Shown in pieces: positions 36,827 to 46,077 of a stretch of DNA of 64,000 bases. How positions within the stretch are numbered: the first letter of the stretch is position 1; every line of letters starts with the position of its first letter. The notes beneath the pieces were generated by a model. That model was not told where the DNA came from, did not search any database, and saw nothing but the letters and a program-made list of their open reading frames with translations. The DNA comes from Variimorphobacter saccharofermentans (GTDB lineage: Bacteria > Bacillota > Clostridia > Lachnospirales > Lachnospiraceae), in the NCBI RefSeq assembly GCF_014174405.1, contig NZ_JACEGA010000001.1, positions 4,004,501-4,068,500 on the forward strand, read 5' to 3'. Position numbers and translations under genes: made by a program.

Positions 36827-36855
36827 TTAACAAAGAAATATTTACATATTGTAAT
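36827..36855 (+). promoter_or_regulatory. Promoter for the TSCPD-murG pair
   Basis: TTAACA (36827-36832), 17-base spacer and TGTAAT (36850-36855), about 30 bases before the GGGAGG ribosome site. A small GCCG/CGGC hairpin lies between them. Confidence 0.5.
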
Positions 36856-36893
36856 TTTTTGCCGCTGACATACGGCGAAAGGGAGGAATATAT

Positions 36894-37139
36894 ATGACGT
36901 ATAAAACATCTGGCGTATGTAGTAGAGAAATCACCTTTGACATAGACGAAAAAACCAACACCATTAAAGAGGTTACCTTTTTGGGTGGCTGTTCTGGCAA
37001 TGCAAATGGACTATCCCGTCTATTAGTTGGTATGAATGTGGACGATGTGATTCAGAAGCTTGACGGTGTGACCTGTGGCTTTAAGTCTACTTCCTGCCCG
37101 GATCAATTGGCAAAAGCGTTAAAGAAGTGGAGGTCTTAA
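36894..37139 (+). CDS. TSCPD domain-containing protein (TIGR03905 type)
   Basis: 81 residues. The name motif appears as [12 protein letters not shown] near the C-terminus, with further cysteines in [16 protein letters not shown] and VTCGF. The domain is found at the C-terminus of class II ribonucleotide reductases and as small stand-alone proteins such as this one, where a metal or redox role is suspected. GGGAGG lies eight bases before the ATG. It is two bases upstream of the murG GTG start and so is coupled to it. Confidence 0.9.
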   Translation: MTYKTSGVCSREITFDIDEKTNTIKEVTFLGGCSGNANGLSRLLVGMNVDDVIQKLDGVTCGFKSTSCPDQLAKALKKWRS

Positions 37140-37141
37140 TA

Positions 37142-38212
37142 GTGAAACGAATTGTATTAACCGGAGGGGGAACTGCCGGCCATGTAACCCCCTGTATTGC
37201 CTTAATGCCGGAATTAAAAAATTGTGGTTATGAAATTCAATATATAGGTTCCTACAATGGGATTGAAAAGAAGCTGATTGAGGAATATAATATCCCGTAT
37301 CATGGGATCTCCTCTGGAAAATTAAGAAGGTATTTTGACCCTAAGAATTTTTCAGATCCCTTTAAAGTAGTCAAAGGTTATTTTGAAGCTTCCAGGCTGC
37401 TTAAGAAAATCAGGCCGGATATTGTTTTTTCAAAAGGTGGTTTTGTTACCGTTCCGGTCGTGATGGCCGCAAAAAGGCATAAAATACCGGTAATTATACA
37501 TGAATCCGATATGACCCCTGGTTTAGCCAATAAACTTGCCTTACCGGCTGCTAAAAAAGTATGTGTTAATTTCCCTGAAACTCTCAATTATTTACCGAAA
37601 GACAAGGCTGTTCTTACCGGGACCCCTATTCGCAAGGAGCTCTTTTCGGGAAATAAAATTCGAGGGCTGGATTACTGTGGTTTTACCGCTAATAAGCCCG
37701 TTATATTAGTCATTGGCGGAAGTACCGGCTCCAGAGCCATCAACGAAGTGATACGCGGTATGCTGCCCACCTTATTACGGGATTATCAGGTCATACATCT
37801 GTGTGGAAAAGGTAATCTGGATGAAACGCTAAAGGGTACCTCTGGATATGTACAATATGAATATAGCAAACGTGAATTAAGTGATTTGTTTGCAGCTACA
37901 GATTTGGTGATATCAAGGGCAGGTGCTAATGCGATATGTGAGATTCTTGCATTACGTAAGCCCAATATCCTGATACCTTTGCCAGCTGCTTCTAGTCGCG
38001 GTGATCAAATTTTAAATGCAGAATCTTTTGAACGCCAGGGTTACTCCTACGTTCTTAAAGAAGAGGATTTAAGTCCATCCCGACTCCTTTCCGCAATTGA
38101 CACAGTTATGGAAAAAAGACAGGAATATGTGGATACCATGTCAAAAAGTAACCTGAATAATTCCATTGAGACCATTGTACAGCTAATACAAACTGTATCT
38201 GAAAATAAATAG
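37142..38212 (+). CDS. murG: MurG, lipid II synthase (UDP-GlcNAc transferase)
   Basis: 356 residues. The enzyme transfers GlcNAc from UDP-GlcNAc to lipid I on the inner face of the membrane to give lipid II for peptidoglycan. Family loops are visible: [10 protein letters not shown] at the N-terminus, [27 protein letters not shown] and [12 protein letters not shown]. The start is GTG 37142, eight bases after GGAGG; an upstream in-frame GTG at 37127 overlaps that site. It lies outside any division cluster, which is common for extra or relocated murG copies in this group. Confidence 0.93.
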   Translation: MKRIVLTGGGTAGHVTPCIALMPELKNCGYEIQYIGSYNGIEKKLIEEYNIPYHGISSGKLRRYFDPKNFSDPFKVVKGYFEASRLLKKIRPDIVFSKGGFVTVPVVMAAKRHKIPVIIHESDMTPGLANKLALPAAKKVCVNFPETLNYLPKDKAVLTGTPIRKELFSGNKIRGLDYCGFTANKPVILVIGGSTGSRAINEVIRGMLPTLLRDYQVIHLCGKGNLDETLKGTSGYVQYEYSKRELSDLFAATDLVISRAGANAICEILALRKPNILIPLPAASSRGDQILNAESFERQGYSYVLKEEDLSPSRLLSAIDTVMEKRQEYVDTMSKSNLNNSIETIVQLIQTVSENK

Positions 38213-38253
38213 AATTTTCTTGAATGTATCATTATAATATAACCAAATAAAGA

Positions 38254-38319
38254 GTCTCTATAAGATCCTATCAACCTCCTCCAAGCAAGGACCTTGGCAC
38301 GAATCTTATAGAGACTTTT
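38254..38319 (+). terminator. murG terminator
   Basis: A 13-bp stem GTCTCTATAAGAT with its complement at 38303-38315, then TTTTC. The 36-base loop contains a small inner CCAAG/CTTGG hairpin. Confidence 0.75.
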
Positions 38320-38399
38320 CGTATCAATCACAGTAATTCCTACGAGCTAGATATCTGAATTACTGGATTAAGCAACATTTCCTGGTTGAATCCTTTACA

Positions 38400-38672
38400 C
38401 AAGTAGGTATTTGGACTCTGTTCTTCAACGCTTGCAGTATATATCCGGAATTTAAGAAATTGTACTCACCGGTACTTAGGTTCTGTTCCTTAGAACCTTA
38501 TGTACCGATGAAAACCGATGAACAGGAGCAGAAAATATATCCAGAGTGGAGTATTTGCACTCGTCGGTACTTAGACTCTGTTCTTTAGAGTCTTACGTAC
38601 CGCTACGTAGTGCAATTAAGCGCAAGCGGCTCCACGGCGGATATATTTCTTGCTCCTGTTCATCGGTTTTTC
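38400..38672. repeat. Nested palindromic repeat array, copy B (inverted relative to A)
   Basis: Hairpins CGGTACTTAGG...CTTATGTACCG at 38470-38507 and CGGTACTTAGA...TACGTACCG at 38565-38602. The arm 38511-38542 pairs with 38639-38670 (AAAACCGATGAACAGGAGCA). Between them is the conserved core TTGCAC/GTGCAA and CTCCA/TGGAG. A degraded half-hairpin lies at 38404-38425. Read on the minus strand the order is left arm, hairpin, right arm, hairpin, right arm, as in copy A. Confidence 0.85.
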
Positions 38673-38703
38673 TATCTCACATAGTACTTACTTTACTCCC
38701 ACA

Positions 38704-39120
38704 TTAAAGGATTCGGCTTGCAATGGCTGCCGCAAGAGCTGCTGCCTCTCCTTCTGCGTAGCTGTCCTTTTTCCAATCAATCTGAACCGGATCTCCATTA
38801 TATCTGGGGATAAGGTGGATATGGAAATGAAATACCGTCTGACCTGCTGCTTCTCCATTATTCTGAAGAAGATTGATTCCGTCACAGTTCAGCTCTGTCT
38901 GCATCGCTACGGCTACTTTACGGGCAACCAATAATGCTTTTTCTGCAGTTTCATTATCCAGATCAAATAAATTCGCACTATGTTTCTTCGGTAATATTAT
39001 CGCATGCCCTTTCGCTGCGGGCGAGATATCCATAATTACCTTAAAATCTCCATCCTCATAAATCGTAGCCGAAGGAATCTCTCCGGCAATAATCTTACAG
39101 AAAATACAACTACTCTGCAT
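38704..39120 (-). CDS. HIT-family hydrolase (histidine triad)
   Basis: 138 residues, typical for the HINT/HIT group of nucleotide-phosphoramidate or dinucleotide hydrolases. The triad reads FHFHIHLIPR. The N-terminus CIFCKIIAGEIPSATIYED carries the two cysteines that often bind zinc with a downstream histidine. A good AAGGAGG site precedes the ATG. It is cytoplasmic and monocistronic; the physiological substrate is unknown. Confidence 0.94.
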   Translation of the reverse strand: MQSSCIFCKIIAGEIPSATIYEDGDFKVIMDISPAAKGHAIILPKKHSANLFDLDNETAEKALLVARKVAVAMQTELNCDGINLLQNNGEAAGQTVFHFHIHLIPRYNGDPVQIDWKKDSYAEGEAAALAAAIASRIL

Positions 39121-39208
39121 AAAAACCCTCCTTCACGCCTTGTTCTAAGTAATATAATTTTAATACACCTTGTGTACTGGTATGTCGATTACTGTAGCAT
39201 TCTTTATA

Positions 39209-39237
39209 TTGCAACATTTTCCATATTTTGATACTAT
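39209..39237 (+). promoter_or_regulatory. Promoter for the soluble histidine kinase
   Basis: TTGCAA (39209-39214), 17-base spacer and TACTAT (39232-39237), about 35 bases upstream of the GGGGG ribosome site. Confidence 0.5.
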
Positions 39238-39285
39238 GATTTAGATAACTTGTAAATTTTATGAAATCTATTAGGGGGCGTTATA

Positions 39286-40038
39286 ATGTTTTCTGAATAC
39301 AATAATGATACTCTGGCCAGTATGGTCAAATCCAATCCTGAATTCGATACCATGATTAAAACGATTATCGAGCAAAATAAACAGACAACCTCTACCTTTG
39401 TCCATGAGTTACGCAATCCTTTATCTCTTCTTAAAGGTACCGTACAATATATTGAATCAAAGCATCCTGAGGTAAAGGAATTCAAGTACTGGGATCAAAT
39501 GCAGGACCTGATCAATGATATGGAGCATCTCATGGCTGATGTCTCGCTACTGAACACCTTTAATTACGTAAATAAAGAAAACACCGATCTCATTACTATG
39601 ATAAACAATATCATCAACAGCTTTATGCCTAATGCCATTACGAATCAGATAAAATTAAGCCTTACCATAGATCCTTCCAGCGAGAAATATTTTACTTCTT
39701 ACTACTGTGATGCAATTAAAATAAAGCAGGCCTTCGGAAACCTAATAAAGAACGCTTTAGAAGCTACTGAACCGGGCAATTATATCCATATATCCCTGAA
39801 GTACATACCGTCCGAAGAACCACTCCCTTCTAAGCTTTCCTTTGAATTCAGCAACAATGGCCAGCCCATTCCTGAGGGTAACATAGAATGTATCTTTAAT
39901 CCCTTTGTCACTTACAAAAAGGGTGGCACTGGAGTTGGTCTTGCTCTTGTAAAGAAGGTAGTTGATCTTCATTATGGTACCATCTGCGTAGATTCTAACC
40001 CGGGAAAGACTACTTTCTTAATACAGCTTCCATTATAA
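39286..40038 (+). CDS. Soluble sensor histidine kinase without sensor domain
   Basis: 250 residues, almost only catalytic core. A short N-terminal helix, then a HisKA H box with His40 (FVHELRNPLSLLKG), an N box (QAFGNLIKNALEAT), a degenerate G1 box (SNNGQPIPEGN instead of DxGxG) and a G2 box (GGTGVGLALVKKVVDLH). There is no membrane helix or PAS domain and no response regulator beside it. Orphan kinases of this build in clostridia often feed the Spo0A pathway, which is a possibility only. GGGGG lies seven bases before the ATG. Confidence 0.88.
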   Translation: MFSEYNNDTLASMVKSNPEFDTMIKTIIEQNKQTTSTFVHELRNPLSLLKGTVQYIESKHPEVKEFKYWDQMQDLINDMEHLMADVSLLNTFNYVNKENTDLITMINNIINSFMPNAITNQIKLSLTIDPSSEKYFTSYYCDAIKIKQAFGNLIKNALEATEPGNYIHISLKYIPSEEPLPSKLSFEFSNNGQPIPEGNIECIFNPFVTYKKGGTGVGLALVKKVVDLHYGTICVDSNPGKTTFLIQLPL

Positions 40039-40040
40039 GT

Positions 40041-40059
40041 AATGCAATTATTTTGCATT
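40041..40059. terminator. Weak hairpin between convergent genes
   Basis: A 7-bp stem AATGCAA with TTGCATT and a 5-base loop, directly after the kinase stop. The short stem makes this a low-confidence terminator. Confidence 0.3.
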
Positions 40060-40112
40060 ATATATGCACTAATACTCATCCTATTGCTTTATCAGACTTT
40101 TACACTCTAATT

Positions 40113-41114
40113 CTATAATATATTAAATTGGAATACCTGATCAAAGCTACGTAGGGTTTTAAAATTACCTTTCGCCGTCAATTCACCTGACATAAATGCG
40201 CCTTGAAATGTTATTTTACCAAGAACTAATCGGTTCATGACACTGTGCGTCGTCTTAGCGATTACATCAGCATCCGATTTTTCTCCATAATAGCATTTAA
40301 GGCGTTTGTTTTGTATTTCTACAACTAAGATCTTATTAATGTCCGATATATTAATGGAGTAAGAAGCTGAAAAATCATCAATTGGATGGAAATTATCCTT
40401 TAAGTTCTTAATGAATTCCTGCCCACCTTCTTTATCCGAACCGTTATCAAGCATCTCTTTAAATAACTGCGTTAATTCCTCAATATCTTCCTTCTGCTTC
40501 TTCACATAGGTATCATCCGATACATACACAGATAACTGCTCGCTTTCCTGCGGTGTCAACGGTAAGGAACTGCTTCGCAATACATTTTGCTTGATTGCTG
40601 TATTACTTGTGGGAAGAACCTTGCGCTTTTGATGTATCACACGATAGAAGGACTCCGCCTTCTTCTCAATGATTCCCGCATAGTCGGAATTTGTTTCAAA
40701 CTCCACGTGATCTTCAACATAGGCACTTAATCCGTTACAGGGAATTCCGCCCAGCATATCCCAGGCTTTAATAAGTGTGAGTTCTGCATCTCTTTCTCCA
40801 TAGGTACTGGAGATAACCACCGGAAGCATATAAAGCTTACTCAGCTTCTCCTTGTCAGCATAAAGCCAGCAGGCATCCAGAAACTGCTGCATAAATCCAC
40901 CTATTCCCATCCATTCCACGCTGGTTGCAAGAATAACTCCATCAACCTCCTTCAGTGTTTTAGGAAGCATGGAAATTGTGCTTTTTTCCTCATAAAGATT
41001 ATATCTGGTTACCTGAACTCTGAGCTCCTCCAATACTTCTGTTAATTTACCGATAACGTAGAGAGTAGGATCTTCGATTAATCCCCTGCCACCATAATAA
41101 ATATTTACTTTCAT
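40113..41114 (-). CDS. Flavodoxin-like reductase fused to an SCP2-like domain
   Basis: 333 residues, starting at ATG 41112-41114 (MKVNIYYGGRG) after GGAGG. The first 190 residues look like an NADPH-dependent FMN reductase/flavodoxin fold (VDGVILATSVEWMGIGGFMQ, VVISSTYGERDAE). A charged linker follows. The last 100 residues resemble a sterol-carrier-protein-2 domain (KRLKCYYGEKSDADVIAKTT, FMSGELTAKGNFKTL), which binds hydrophobic ligands. The fusion suggests an FMN enzyme acting on a lipid-like or quinone-like compound; the reaction is not known. The rhomboid gene lies 58 bases upstream in the same direction. Confidence 0.8.
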   Translation of the reverse strand: MKVNIYYGGRGLIEDPTLYVIGKLTEVLEELRVQVTRYNLYEEKSTISMLPKTLKEVDGVILATSVEWMGIGGFMQQFLDACWLYADKEKLSKLYMLPVVISSTYGERDAELTLIKAWDMLGGIPCNGLSAYVEDHVEFETNSDYAGIIEKKAESFYRVIHQKRKVLPTSNTAIKQNVLRSSSLPLTPQESEQLSVYVSDDTYVKKQKEDIEELTQLFKEMLDNGSDKEGGQEFIKNLKDNFHPIDDFSASYSINISDINKILVVEIQNKRLKCYYGEKSDADVIAKTTHSVMNRLVLGKITFQGAFMSGELTAKGNFKTLRSFDQVFQFNIL

Positions 41115-41172
41115 AAAATAGTCTCCTCCCAATATCACATACCATGTGTTATCTGGAAATCCATTCAAAACC

Positions 41173-42276
41173 TTATGTTCTGGAAGTACGGGATTTCCTG
41201 CTTTGTTCCATATACAAATACAGAATAATCATGAGTAATAAGCCTCCGACAAACCCGCCTATATGGGCTGCCTGATCAATCCTGCTATTAAAAATACCGC
41301 CATAGATACTTAATATAATAAATATTATAATCCTTGACGTACTAATTTCCTTAAACCTTCCTCTATGAACAATCACCTGAAAAAGCATTGCTCCTACAAC
41401 CCCAAAGATTGCTCCAGAGGCTCCAATAGAGTAAACTGATTTTCCAAACTCAAATATACCATTCTCATTCCACATATTATAGCTTATGGAAGTAATCCCT
41501 GCAATAATCCCTGATCCAAAATATACTAGAAGATATCTGATTCTCCCGGTAATCCGCTCCAAATTATCCCCCACAAAGAGCAATATAATCATATTACTAA
41601 ACAGATGATCCCAATCCGAATGCAAAAACATAGAAGTGATCAGCCGATAATATTCATGCTTTTCTTTCACGTAATACCAGGACAGGGCTCCGTTAAAAAA
41701 CATATGCTCCTCTCCGCCAAATACATGTACATAGTGAAAGATAAGATAAATTAATATGTTGATAATAATCAGCGATGTATTTACCGGGGTAAAGGTTGCT
41801 AGGATACGAGAAGTATTATTCTTTATCGATGTCCATAAATCAGGTCTTGTTCCACCCGGAAGCATTTCTCCATTCTGTTCTGCCAGAAGGTGTTCCAGCA
41901 AGCTTCTAAGCTGGGCAAATTCTGAGGATTGTGTCTCATATAAAATGACTCGGCCTTCCCGGGTATCGATAATCCAGTGATTATCCTCCGACTCATCCAG
42001 AATCAAATGTTTTGCAATGTCTGGATTACCTGTAATAATCAAGCTAACCAGATGTAAAGCTACAGGATAGGTAGCTTTAAAATTATTCTTAACCTGCTGA
42101 AGGATATAATGATACTGTTCTTTTGTGAACTCATTCCCTCTTTCTGCGTGAATTACAGATACTACGTTAAGGCTACCCTCTTCCTCGAGATAAAAAAGAT
42201 AGATTCCCTGTGTATTCGAAGAAATCTTACGGTAACCCATATTGACTAAGCTGTTACTTAATCTATCCTCAAACAT
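41173..42276 (-). CDS. Rhomboid-family intramembrane serine protease
   Basis: 367 residues. An unrecognised N-terminal cytoplasmic domain of about 150 residues precedes the six-helix rhomboid core. The catalytic Ser287 lies in GASGAIFG and His338 in QAAHIGGFVGG. The oxyanion HSDWDHLFSNMI segment is in place. Rhomboids cut single-pass membrane proteins within the bilayer. It starts 22 bases after the glpK stop, so the two may share a transcript, though a functional link is not obvious. The ribosome site (AGGA, ten bases) is weak. Confidence 0.92.
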   Translation of the reverse strand: MFEDRLSNSLVNMGYRKISSNTQGIYLFYLEEEGSLNVVSVIHAERGNEFTKEQYHYILQQVKNNFKATYPVALHLVSLIITGNPDIAKHLILDESEDNHWIIDTREGRVILYETQSSEFAQLRSLLEHLLAEQNGEMLPGGTRPDLWTSIKNNTSRILATFTPVNTSLIIINILIYLIFHYVHVFGGEEHMFFNGALSWYYVKEKHEYYRLITSMFLHSDWDHLFSNMIILLFVGDNLERITGRIRYLLVYFGSGIIAGITSISYNMWNENGIFEFGKSVYSIGASGAIFGVVGAMLFQVIVHRGRFKEISTSRIIIFIILSIYGGIFNSRIDQAAHIGGFVGGLLLMIILYLYMEQSRKSRTSRT

Positions 42277-42297
42277 TGTAAACAGTCCTATTCTAAA

Positions 42298-43788
42298 TTA
42301 TACTTCCCAATCAAATGAGCGAGTTACAGCTTTCTTCCAGCCTTGTAACAAGGAGCTTCTCCTATCCTCCGTCATATTGGGTTGGTACGTTTCCGCAAGT
42401 GCCCAGTTCGTTATGATCTCCTCTTTATCCTTCCAGAAACCAACTGCCAGGCCTGCAAGGTAAGCCGCTCCGAGTGCTGTCGTTTCAATACATACCGGTT
42501 TATGAACCGTCGTATCTAAGATGTCTGCCTGAAATTGCATTAGAAAGCGGTTTGCACAGGCTCCACCATCTACCTTTAACGATTTTAAACGGATATTAGA
42601 ATCAGCCTCCATTGCCTTTAACACCTCATAGGTCTGATAAGCAATCGATTCTAACGTTGCTCGTATAATATGATCCCTATTGCATCCACGGGTAATTCCC
42701 ACAATTGCACCTCTGGCATTCTGATCCCAATAAGGTGCTCCTAGCCCGGTAAACGCTGGAACTACATAGACTCCATTGGTGTCCTCTACCTGGCTGGCAT
42801 ATTTCTCACTCTCTGCAGCAGTTCTAATGAGCTGTAGCTCGTCCCTGAGCCATTGAATGGCTGCTCCGGCAACGAATACACTACCCTCCAGTGCATACTC
42901 CACTTCTGCTCCTGTTCCTGCTGCAATGGTAGTGAGTAGACCATGCCTTGATGTAATTGCTTCCTTTCCTGTGTTCATAAGCAGGAAACATCCGGTTCCA
43001 TAAGTATTCTTCACTTCACCACTGCTAAAGCAGCACTGTCCAAATAACGCAGACTGTTGGTCCCCTGCTGCCCCGGCAATCGGAATTTCCTCCCCAAATA
43101 GGGAGCTGTCCGAATAGCCATACACACAGCTGGAAGGCTTCACTTCCGGTAGCATCTGTAAGGGGATATCCAGCTCTTCCAGTAATCTGGTATCCCAGGT
43201 TAGCTTCTTTATATCATATAGCATCGTTCTGGATGCATTCGTATAATCCGTTACATAAGTTTTTCCCTTTGTAAGATTCCAGATAATCCATGTATCCACG
43301 GTTCCGAACAGTAGCTCTCCTTCTTTCGCTTTCTCTCTGGCACCAGGTACATGATCCAATATCCATTTAATCTTAGTTCCCGAAAAATACGCATCAGGAA
43401 TTAATCCTGTCTTTTCCTTGATATAGGGTTCCAGCCCCTTTGCCTTTAATTCCTCGATCATATCAGCCGTTCTTCTGCATTGCCATACAATCGCATTATG
43501 AACTGGTTGCCCTGTATGCTTATTCCACACGATAGTCGTTTCACGCTGATTGGTAATTCCTATTGCAGCAATTTCCTTCGCATCAATCCCAAGCTTGGCC
43601 ATAGCCTCTGTCGCTACTGATATCTGTGATGACCATATCTCCATTGGATCATGCTCCACCCATCCCGGCTTTGGATATACCTGGGTGAACTCTTTCTGCG
43701 CAACACTTTTCATATTTCCCTGTTTATCAAAAATAATGCATCTTGAACTGGTGGTTCCCTGGTCGAGTGCCATAATATATTGTTTCAT
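42298..43788 (-). CDS. glpK: Glycerol kinase
   Basis: 496 residues, full length. It phosphorylates glycerol to sn-glycerol-3-phosphate (FGGY family). Landmarks are [15 protein letters not shown] at the N-terminus, [10 protein letters not shown], the FGGY signatures [14 protein letters not shown] and [18 protein letters not shown], and [17 protein letters not shown] sits before the ATG. No glpF, glpD or regulator is adjacent in the window. The rhomboid gene follows closely. Confidence 0.97.
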   Translation of the reverse strand: MKQYIMALDQGTTSSRCIIFDKQGNMKSVAQKEFTQVYPKPGWVEHDPMEIWSSQISVATEAMAKLGIDAKEIAAIGITNQRETTIVWNKHTGQPVHNAIVWQCRRTADMIEELKAKGLEPYIKEKTGLIPDAYFSGTKIKWILDHVPGAREKAKEGELLFGTVDTWIIWNLTKGKTYVTDYTNASRTMLYDIKKLTWDTRLLEELDIPLQMLPEVKPSSCVYGYSDSSLFGEEIPIAGAAGDQQSALFGQCCFSSGEVKNTYGTGCFLLMNTGKEAITSRHGLLTTIAAGTGAEVEYALEGSVFVAGAAIQWLRDELQLIRTAAESEKYASQVEDTNGVYVVPAFTGLGAPYWDQNARGAIVGITRGCNRDHIIRATLESIAYQTYEVLKAMEADSNIRLKSLKVDGGACANRFLMQFQADILDTTVHKPVCIETTALGAAYLAGLAVGFWKDKEEIITNWALAETYQPNMTEDRRSSLLQGWKKAVTRSFDWEV

Positions 43789-43883
43789 AGCTCCTGTTCT
43801 CCATTTCTAATGATATTTTCCCAGTGAAATTCCGTATAATCTCACCTTTATTCCATCTTCATGAGTGAACTGATTACTTATTT

Positions 43884-44150
43884 TTATCTGGCATCTTTAA
43901 TGGATATCACAATGACTGATATTGCTGCGATCACAAGAATGATATCCAGTATGAGCAACACCCCATAAAAGAACTTATTCACAAATTTATCATCCCGTTT
44001 GTCCTTCCATTGAAATGCAGTATTAAATGTTAATACCGCAGAAAAAACCAAAAGCAATATTCCTTTAACTAATGCATTATTAATGAAGTTTGCAATCACT
44101 AAGAACAGTATCATTACTATAGCGTGCAAAACATCATATCGTCTCTTCAT
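43884..44150 (-). CDS. Small membrane protein of unknown function
   Basis: 88 residues with three predicted membrane helices: VLHAIVMILFLVIANFI, ALVKGILLLVFSAVLTF and FFYGVLLILDIILVIAAISV. GGAGGG lies five bases before the ATG, so it is probably translated. I do not recognise a family. It lies upstream of glpK in the same direction, 95 bases away. Confidence 0.75.
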   Translation of the reverse strand: MKRRYDVLHAIVMILFLVIANFINNALVKGILLLVFSAVLTFNTAFQWKDKRDDKFVNKFFYGVLLILDIILVIAAISVIVISIKDAR

Positions 44151-44276
44151 ATCAACCCTCCAGTTATTATAAGCACTGATTTATTCTATTTTACACTTTT
44201 ATCCCATTATTTACAATGCTTTTTAGGTACTAAGTTACTCTTGGTTACTCTTTATGGTAACGAAGAACTGATAGCC

Positions 44277-44385
44277 TGGAACAGGAATATATCCGCCGTG
44301 GAGCCGTTTTCACTAAGTTGCACTGCATAACGGTACATAGGACTCTAAATAACAGAGTCCAAGTACCGATAATCGTAAATTCTTC
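44277..44385. repeat. Palindromic repeat, copy C (single unit)
   Basis: One unit of the family seen at 31.3 and 38.4 kb: GGAACAGGAATATATCCGCC, GTGGAGCCGTTTTCACT, TTGCACT, then the hairpin CGGTACATAGGACTCT...AGAGTCCAAGTACCG at 44331-44368. The right arm after it (AATCGTAAATTCTTCACC) is degraded, so the outer pairing is lost. Confidence 0.75.
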
Positions 44386-44433
44386 ACCTTTATGTATGTC
44401 ATCTATAACCAGACAAGTTTATTTCTTAAATTA

Positions 44434-46044
44434 TTAGCATAAATCATACAGGAATATATAACGTATATTTGCAAATGCTACTTCATCTCCTAATTGGATT
44501 TCTTTCTTCTGGTAGCTCTGTAATATTTCTTGGTTTACATAGGTTCCATTTGTTGAGTTTAAGTCTGTGATATAGAATTGGTCCTGTTCCTTCGTAATTT
44601 TGGCATGATATCGACTGACTACGTCGTTTTTCAGGCAGTAATCCACATTTTTCTTAAGTTTTCCGATGAAAAAGGGGAAATCGGTAATTGATATTGTGGA
44701 ATAGTTTATTTCATCCACAGGCTTGAGCATAAATTCTTTTTGCTCCTTATTTTCATTTATACATGGACTCAAAGCATCTTCACTTATACAATTAATTGCT
44801 TCCTCATTGAGAAAGCAGGTTGGGTTACTATCATAACTTTCCTCTTGCTGACTTTGTGTGGTATTCCTCAAGAATACCGAAGCTCTTAACCCTGCCTGTT
44901 CATGTACATCGACCTGTTCTGGTAATATATCGCCCTCTTCTGGTTCATCCTTCTCATCACGATGTAATGAGGATGGGTCTTCTTGATCCTCTCTTGGATT
45001 TATATAGCTTTTTCGCGGGGTGATACGAGCCTGTTTGTTTTTCTTATCCCATATTTTCTTGAGAAAATATCCTTCTGTACAAATAAGAATTAGCAATAGA
45101 GCACATACCTTTGTATAATCCATACGGTTTCCAAATTGATTATATAAAATTCCACTTGTAAGTGCTGCTATAACAATCATTACTCCTCCTGTCAGACATA
45201 GTACTGTATAGAGGTATGTAGCGGGTGGGTAGGTATTTATCTCAACTTCATCTTCAATTCTTTCTAGCATAACAGGAATATCCGATTTCGCTTTTATTCG
45301 ATTTATAGTCCTCTTAGACTGTATGGTATTTGCCTGCTGCAGAATACCTTTTCGTTTAACTTTGTTCTTTTGTAATACGGTAGTTTCCGACTTTTCCTCC
45401 TGTTTCTCATTCCTTTGGGTGAAATATTCCTCTTCTGTTTTCTCATATTTTCTCGTTGATGCAGGTTCTCTTTTTCCCTTGACGTTATCAGGTACCATTT
45501 CTTCAATCTGTTTATTCAGGAGATTATGAAGCTGTTCAAAGGTGAAATGTTCCTCCCTGCTGACGGAATAAAGCTGATATACTAATAAAACCGCTTCCTT
45601 ATCATGATAATCCACCTTATTCATTAAGAACTCGATTAAGCCATTCATTTGCTCCTTAATGTTTTTTTGATATCCGGGATAGTAGCATAAATAAGGCTCA
45701 TCTGTAGTAACATCCAAGTAGATGTAGTCCGGTTGCAAAATAAAATTATCCTCATTCAGTAAATAGTTATAAACCTCGTCAATAACGGAAAGTATTCTAC
45801 TGATTATCTTCTTAAGTCTCTCATAGGATAATACCGTTTTATCAAAATAATGGAACATGGATTGCTTTGCAGTAATATCATAATAATAAAGAACCCGGTT
45901 ATCCAAACATTTGTGATTTAACGCCAGAAGTCCTTGAAGCGATTGATACTCCATCATTTTAATACTGTATCGTTCCTCTTCGTAATCCTCCCCCTTTATT
46001 ACCATATAATTATTTCGTAGGTCTTTTTTATACTCCACTTCCAT
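44434..46044 (-). CDS. FHA-domain membrane protein (DUF6382) of the Tad operon
   Basis: 536 residues. The N-terminal 200 residues form a cytoplasmic domain of the DUF6382 kind, then a basic linker, two membrane helices (TVLCLTGGVMIVIAALTSG, VCALLLILICTEGYFL), an acidic stretch and a C-terminal FHA domain. The FHA core residues are present: FFIGKLKKNVDY, SRYHAKI and LNSTNGTYVN. FHA domains bind phosphothreonine, so this protein could tie pilus assembly to a serine/threonine kinase. It is the last gene of the Tad operon. Confidence 0.87.
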   Translation of the reverse strand: MEVEYKKDLRNNYMVIKGEDYEEERYSIKMMEYQSLQGLLALNHKCLDNRVLYYYDITAKQSMFHYFDKTVLSYERLKKIISRILSVIDEVYNYLLNEDNFILQPDYIYLDVTTDEPYLCYYPGYQKNIKEQMNGLIEFLMNKVDYHDKEAVLLVYQLYSVSREEHFTFEQLHNLLNKQIEEMVPDNVKGKREPASTRKYEKTEEEYFTQRNEKQEEKSETTVLQKNKVKRKGILQQANTIQSKRTINRIKAKSDIPVMLERIEDEVEINTYPPATYLYTVLCLTGGVMIVIAALTSGILYNQFGNRMDYTKVCALLLILICTEGYFLKKIWDKKNKQARITPRKSYINPREDQEDPSSLHRDEKDEPEEGDILPEQVDVHEQAGLRASVFLRNTTQSQQEESYDSNPTCFLNEEAINCISEDALSPCINENKEQKEFMLKPVDEINYSTISITDFPFFIGKLKKNVDYCLKNDVVSRYHAKITKEQDQFYITDLNSTNGTYVNQEILQSYQKKEIQLGDEVAFANIRYIFLYDLC

Positions 46045-46077
46045 AGATCTTTCTCCTTCTTGACTCTCTATAAATCT

